From Chitinophagaceae bacterium (GTDB lineage: Bacteria > Bacteroidota > Bacteroidia > Chitinophagales > Chitinophagaceae): DNA of 7,294 nucleotides. Every line of letters begins with the position of its first letter. Position 1 is the stretch's first letter. The notes under the pieces are model-generated. The model did no database searches and had not been told where the DNA came from. It saw nothing but the letters and a program-made list of their open reading frames with translations. Where the stretch lies: assembly GCA_025362915.1 (NCBI GenBank), contig JANYEU010000303.1, positions 1 through 7,294 of the forward strand. Direction: 5' to 3'. Shown here piece by piece: positions 5,363 to 7,294 of the stretch. Made by a program: the position numbers and the translations under genes.

Positions 5363-6121
5363 ATGAAAGAAATAATTGTCGACGATAAAAAAGCGGTTCA
5401 ATACAAGCGGCGGTCTTGGTTGTCGTTTGTTGTTTTTTTTGCCATGAATGGATTGGCGTATTCCGCTTGGAAATGGCTTTTCGGCCAACCCAACAATGCA
5501 AATGGCACAAAAACACTATTACGCAAAGGGATGGAAACAAATGAATCTATTTTTAGCCATTTGTTCAACGAAGATAAACTGGCTAAAGAATATCCTACCG
5601 ATGAAGCGGCAAAAAAGCCACGTGTAAATGGTAACCTTGGCTTGAATAATAGCTTCGATGCCGCCCAATGGAAACTAAATGTGGTAAAAGCCACGGGCGA
5701 TGTGCTCGCCATAAGCTTGGAAGAGATAAAGAAGTTGCCAAAAGTGCAAGTGGTGTTCGACTTTAAATGTATTGAAGGATGGGATCAGGTTACCAGTTGG
5801 GGAGGCGTTCGTTTCAGCGATTTCATCAAGCATTTCAACCTCACCAAGCAGCAGGCCATGCAATATGTGGGCATGGTTACACCCGATGAAAAGTATTATG
5901 TAGGCATAGATATGCCCAGTATGTTACAGCCCCAAACCATTCTTTGCTACGAAATGAATGACGCCCCATTGCCCATCAACCAAGGTTATCCCTTGCGGCT
6001 CATCATACCCGTAAAGTATGGCGTCAAACACATCAAACGGATTAGCACCATCACCTTTGCCGATACAAAACCAAAAGATTACTGGGCAGAAAATGGATAC
6101 GATTATTATACAGGGCATTAA
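5363..6121 (+). CDS. Molybdopterin-dependent oxidoreductase, sulfite oxidase/MsrP fold
   Basis: A 252-residue protein. The N-terminus has K15-R16-R17-S-W-L and then a hydrophobic segment (18-33), which fits a Tat signal or uncleaved Tat anchor with the folded, cofactor-loaded domain exported to the periplasm. The catalytic domain covers about 100-235: FDFKCIEGWDQVTSWGGVRF (132-151) carries C136, the expected cysteine ligand to molybdenum, and GYPLRLIIPVKYGVKHIKRI (208-227) is the conserved pterin-binding and closing segment. Unlike eukaryotic sulfite oxidases there is no haem domain and no C-terminal dimerisation domain, so electrons should pass through a partner, most likely the upstream cytochrome b. 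Substrate is not predictable: sulfite, methionine sulfoxide and other S- or N-oxides are all possible in this fold. AAAGGA just before ATG 5363 may be a ribosome site, at short spacing. No molybdenum cofactor synthesis gene is nearby. Confidence 0.88.
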   Translation: MKEIIVDDKKAVQYKRRSWLSFVVFFAMNGLAYSAWKWLFGQPNNANGTKTLLRKGMETNESIFSHLFNEDKLAKEYPTDEAAKKPRVNGNLGLNNSFDAAQWKLNVVKATGDVLAISLEEIKKLPKVQVVFDFKCIEGWDQVTSWGGVRFSDFIKHFNLTKQQAMQYVGMVTPDEKYYVGIDMPSMLQPQTILCYEMNDAPLPINQGYPLRLIIPVKYGVKHIKRISTITFADTKPKDYWAENGYDYYTGH

Positions 6122-6166
6122 AGGAATTCGCAAGCAAGCTATCTAACAAATAAAGGCATCAGGGCA

Positions 6167-6191
6167 GAGCATTACAGGCTTACTAATGCTC
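6167..6191 (+). terminator. Hairpin after the redox operon, possible terminator
   Basis: A perfect 8-bp stem, GAGCATTA (6167-6174) and TAATGCTC (6184-6191), closes a 9-nt loop 45 bp after the molybdoenzyme stop. A T-rich stretch (ATCTTTTCTTTTT) follows only about 20 bp later, so it is not a textbook intrinsic terminator. The rest of the 6122-6298 spacer has nothing else clear; an imperfect -7 sequence, TACCTTG at 6269-6275, may serve the next gene. Confidence 0.45.
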
Positions 6192-6298
6192 AATATACGC
6201 GCTGTTATTAATCTTTTCTTTTTCTGAATGACTATACGCACCCAATACAACTGCATCCCTTTTATCTATACCTTGCGGTTTATATTAAATGAGTAACT

Positions 6299-7294
6299 GT
6301 GAACAATAATATACCGCTTGCAGAAAGGATGCGCCCACGTACATTGGATGAATTGGTTGGTCAGGAGCATCTTACTGGCAATGGAAGCATCCTTCGGGCA
6401 TCAATCCTGCAAGGAAATCTGCCTTCCATTATTTTGTGGGGACCTCCCGGCGTAGGCAAAACCACTATTGCACACATCATTGCGCAAGCCATCAATGTGC
6501 CTTATTTTCAATTGAGTGCCATCAGTAGCGGCGTTAAAGATGTGCGCGATGTGATAGCACAGGCAAGCCAAACCAATAAAGCAATTCTTTTTATAGATGA
6601 GATTCACCGATTTAATAAAGGGCAGCAAGATGCTCTACTTGGCGCAGTAGAAAAGGGCGTTATTACGTTGATAGGTGCCACTACCGAAAACCCTTCTTTC
6701 GAAGTAAATAGTGCCTTGCTTAGCCGTGCGCAAGTGTATATATTGAAGCCATTGCAAGAGGAAGATTTGATTAAACTACTGCATCAGGCAATAGAAAAAG
6801 ACGAAATACTACAGCAATACCAGATAGAACTGAAAGAAACGGCCGCATTGGTAAAGATTAGCGGTGGCGATGCACGCAAGCTGATGAACCTGCTAGAACT
6901 AGTGATACAAACTGCTGGCGCGAAGGATAAAAAGATAACCATAACCGATGATGCGGTAATGAGGATAGCGCAACAGAAGATTGCTCTGTACGATAAATCG
7001 GGAGAGCAGCATTACGACCTTATTTCTGCTTTCATCAAAAGCATGAGGGGCAGCGACCCTAATGGGGCGGTGTATTGGTTGGCACGGATGATAGAAGGTG
7101 GTGAGGATGTACAGTTTATTGCCCGGAGGATGCTTATATTTTCTAGTGAGGATGTGGGCAATGCCAATCCCAATGCGTTGTTGCTTGCCAACGACACTTT
7201 TGAGGCGGTAAGCAAGATTGGTTACCCAGAAAGTAGGATTATATTATCGCAGTGTGCCACTTATCTGGCTTCATCGGCCAAAAGTAATGCAGCT
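6299..7294 (+). CDS. rarA: Replication-associated recombination protein RarA (MgsA), 3' end outside window
   Basis: 332 codons are visible and the frame is still open at the right edge; RarA is usually about 420-440 residues, so roughly the last quarter is missing. RarA is a cytoplasmic AAA+ ATPase related to clamp-loader subunits and to eukaryotic Mgs1/WRNIP1, acting at stalled replication forks. Visible motifs: Walker A GPPGVGKT (48-55), Walker B LFIDEIHRFNKGQQDALL (97-114, D100-E101), sensor 1 GATTENPSFEVN (126-137), the likely arginine finger in LLSR (R143) and sensor 2 GGDARKLMN (189-197, R193). The C-terminal tetramerisation region starts with YDKSGEQHYDLISAFIKSMRGSDP (residues 231-254) and RRMLIFSSEDVG (276-287). 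The start is GTG 6299: it gives MNNNIPLAERMRPRTL, the conserved family N-terminus, and a stop lies just upstream at 6290-6292. ATG 6329, though preceded by AGAAAGG, falls inside this conserved block and is rejected. Confidence 0.95.
   Translation, partial: MNNNIPLAERMRPRTLDELVGQEHLTGNGSILRASILQGNLPSIILWGPPGVGKTTIAHIIAQAINVPYFQLSAISSGVKDVRDVIAQASQTNKAILFIDEIHRFNKGQQDALLGAVEKGVITLIGATTENPSFEVNSALLSRAQVYILKPLQEEDLIKLLHQAIEKDEILQQYQIELKETAALVKISGGDARKLMNLLELVIQTAGAKDKKITITDDAVMRIAQQKIALYDKSGEQHYDLISAFIKSMRGSDPNGAVYWLARMIEGGEDVQFIARRMLIFSSEDVGNANPNALLLANDTFEAVSKIGYPESRIILSQCATYLASSAKSNAA

Noticed and set aside
6329..6331. ATG 6329 as the RarA start, with AGAAAGG upstream.
   Set aside because: It is inside the conserved PLAERMRPRTL block; GTG 6299 gives the complete family N-terminus.

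Overview
The window looks like ordinary chromosomal DNA from a member of the Bacteroidota, most likely a Chitinophagales-type organism. The evidence is moderate to low GC, start codons with little or no Shine-Dalgarno sequence, several perfect matches to the Bacteroidetes -7 promoter box TAnnTTTG, and protein families in the form they take in that phylum. No rRNA, tRNA, CRISPR array, transposase or phage gene was found.

Layout from left to right. (1) Positions 1-411, minus strand: the first 137 residues of a retropepsin-like (clan AA) aspartic protease, running off the left edge. (2) Positions 549-1134, plus strand: a two-gene RelE/ParE-type toxin-antitoxin operon with overlapping genes, divergent from the protease. 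The 137-bp space between holds two outward-facing promoter boxes and imperfect palindromes. (3) Positions 1153-2016, minus: a secreted TraB/GumN (Tiki-like) protein, convergent with the toxin. (4) Positions 2017-2440: a gene-free stretch with two kinds of repeat, an inverted pair of CACATAGACACAG-like arms and a cluster of REP-like GGCTAAAGCC palindromes. (5) Positions 2441-2830, minus: a small four-helix membrane protein of unknown function that appears to start at TTG. (6) Positions 2987-4258, plus: a concentrative (CNT/NupC family) nucleoside transporter with a changed HP1 substrate-binding motif, followed by a clear intrinsic terminator. (7) Positions 4326-4603: no gene, but a short hairpin and a start-less reading-frame remnant. 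(8) Positions 4604-6121, plus: a probable two-gene redox operon, a four-helix b-type cytochrome and a membrane-anchored, periplasm-facing molybdopterin oxidoreductase of the sulfite oxidase/MsrP fold. (9) Positions 6299-7294, plus: the first 332 residues of the replication-associated AAA+ ATPase RarA (MgsA), starting at GTG and running off the right edge.

Two groups clearly work together. The antitoxin and toxin form one translationally coupled unit. The cytochrome and molybdoenzyme probably form a quinone-linked periplasmic oxidoreductase, comparable in logic to MsrPQ but with an unknown substrate. The other genes are independent functions in mixed orientations. The observations most worth following up are the protease/toxin-antitoxin divergent pair, the altered transporter motif, the uncharacterised molybdoenzyme pair and the intergenic repeats. 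None is proof of a new system.
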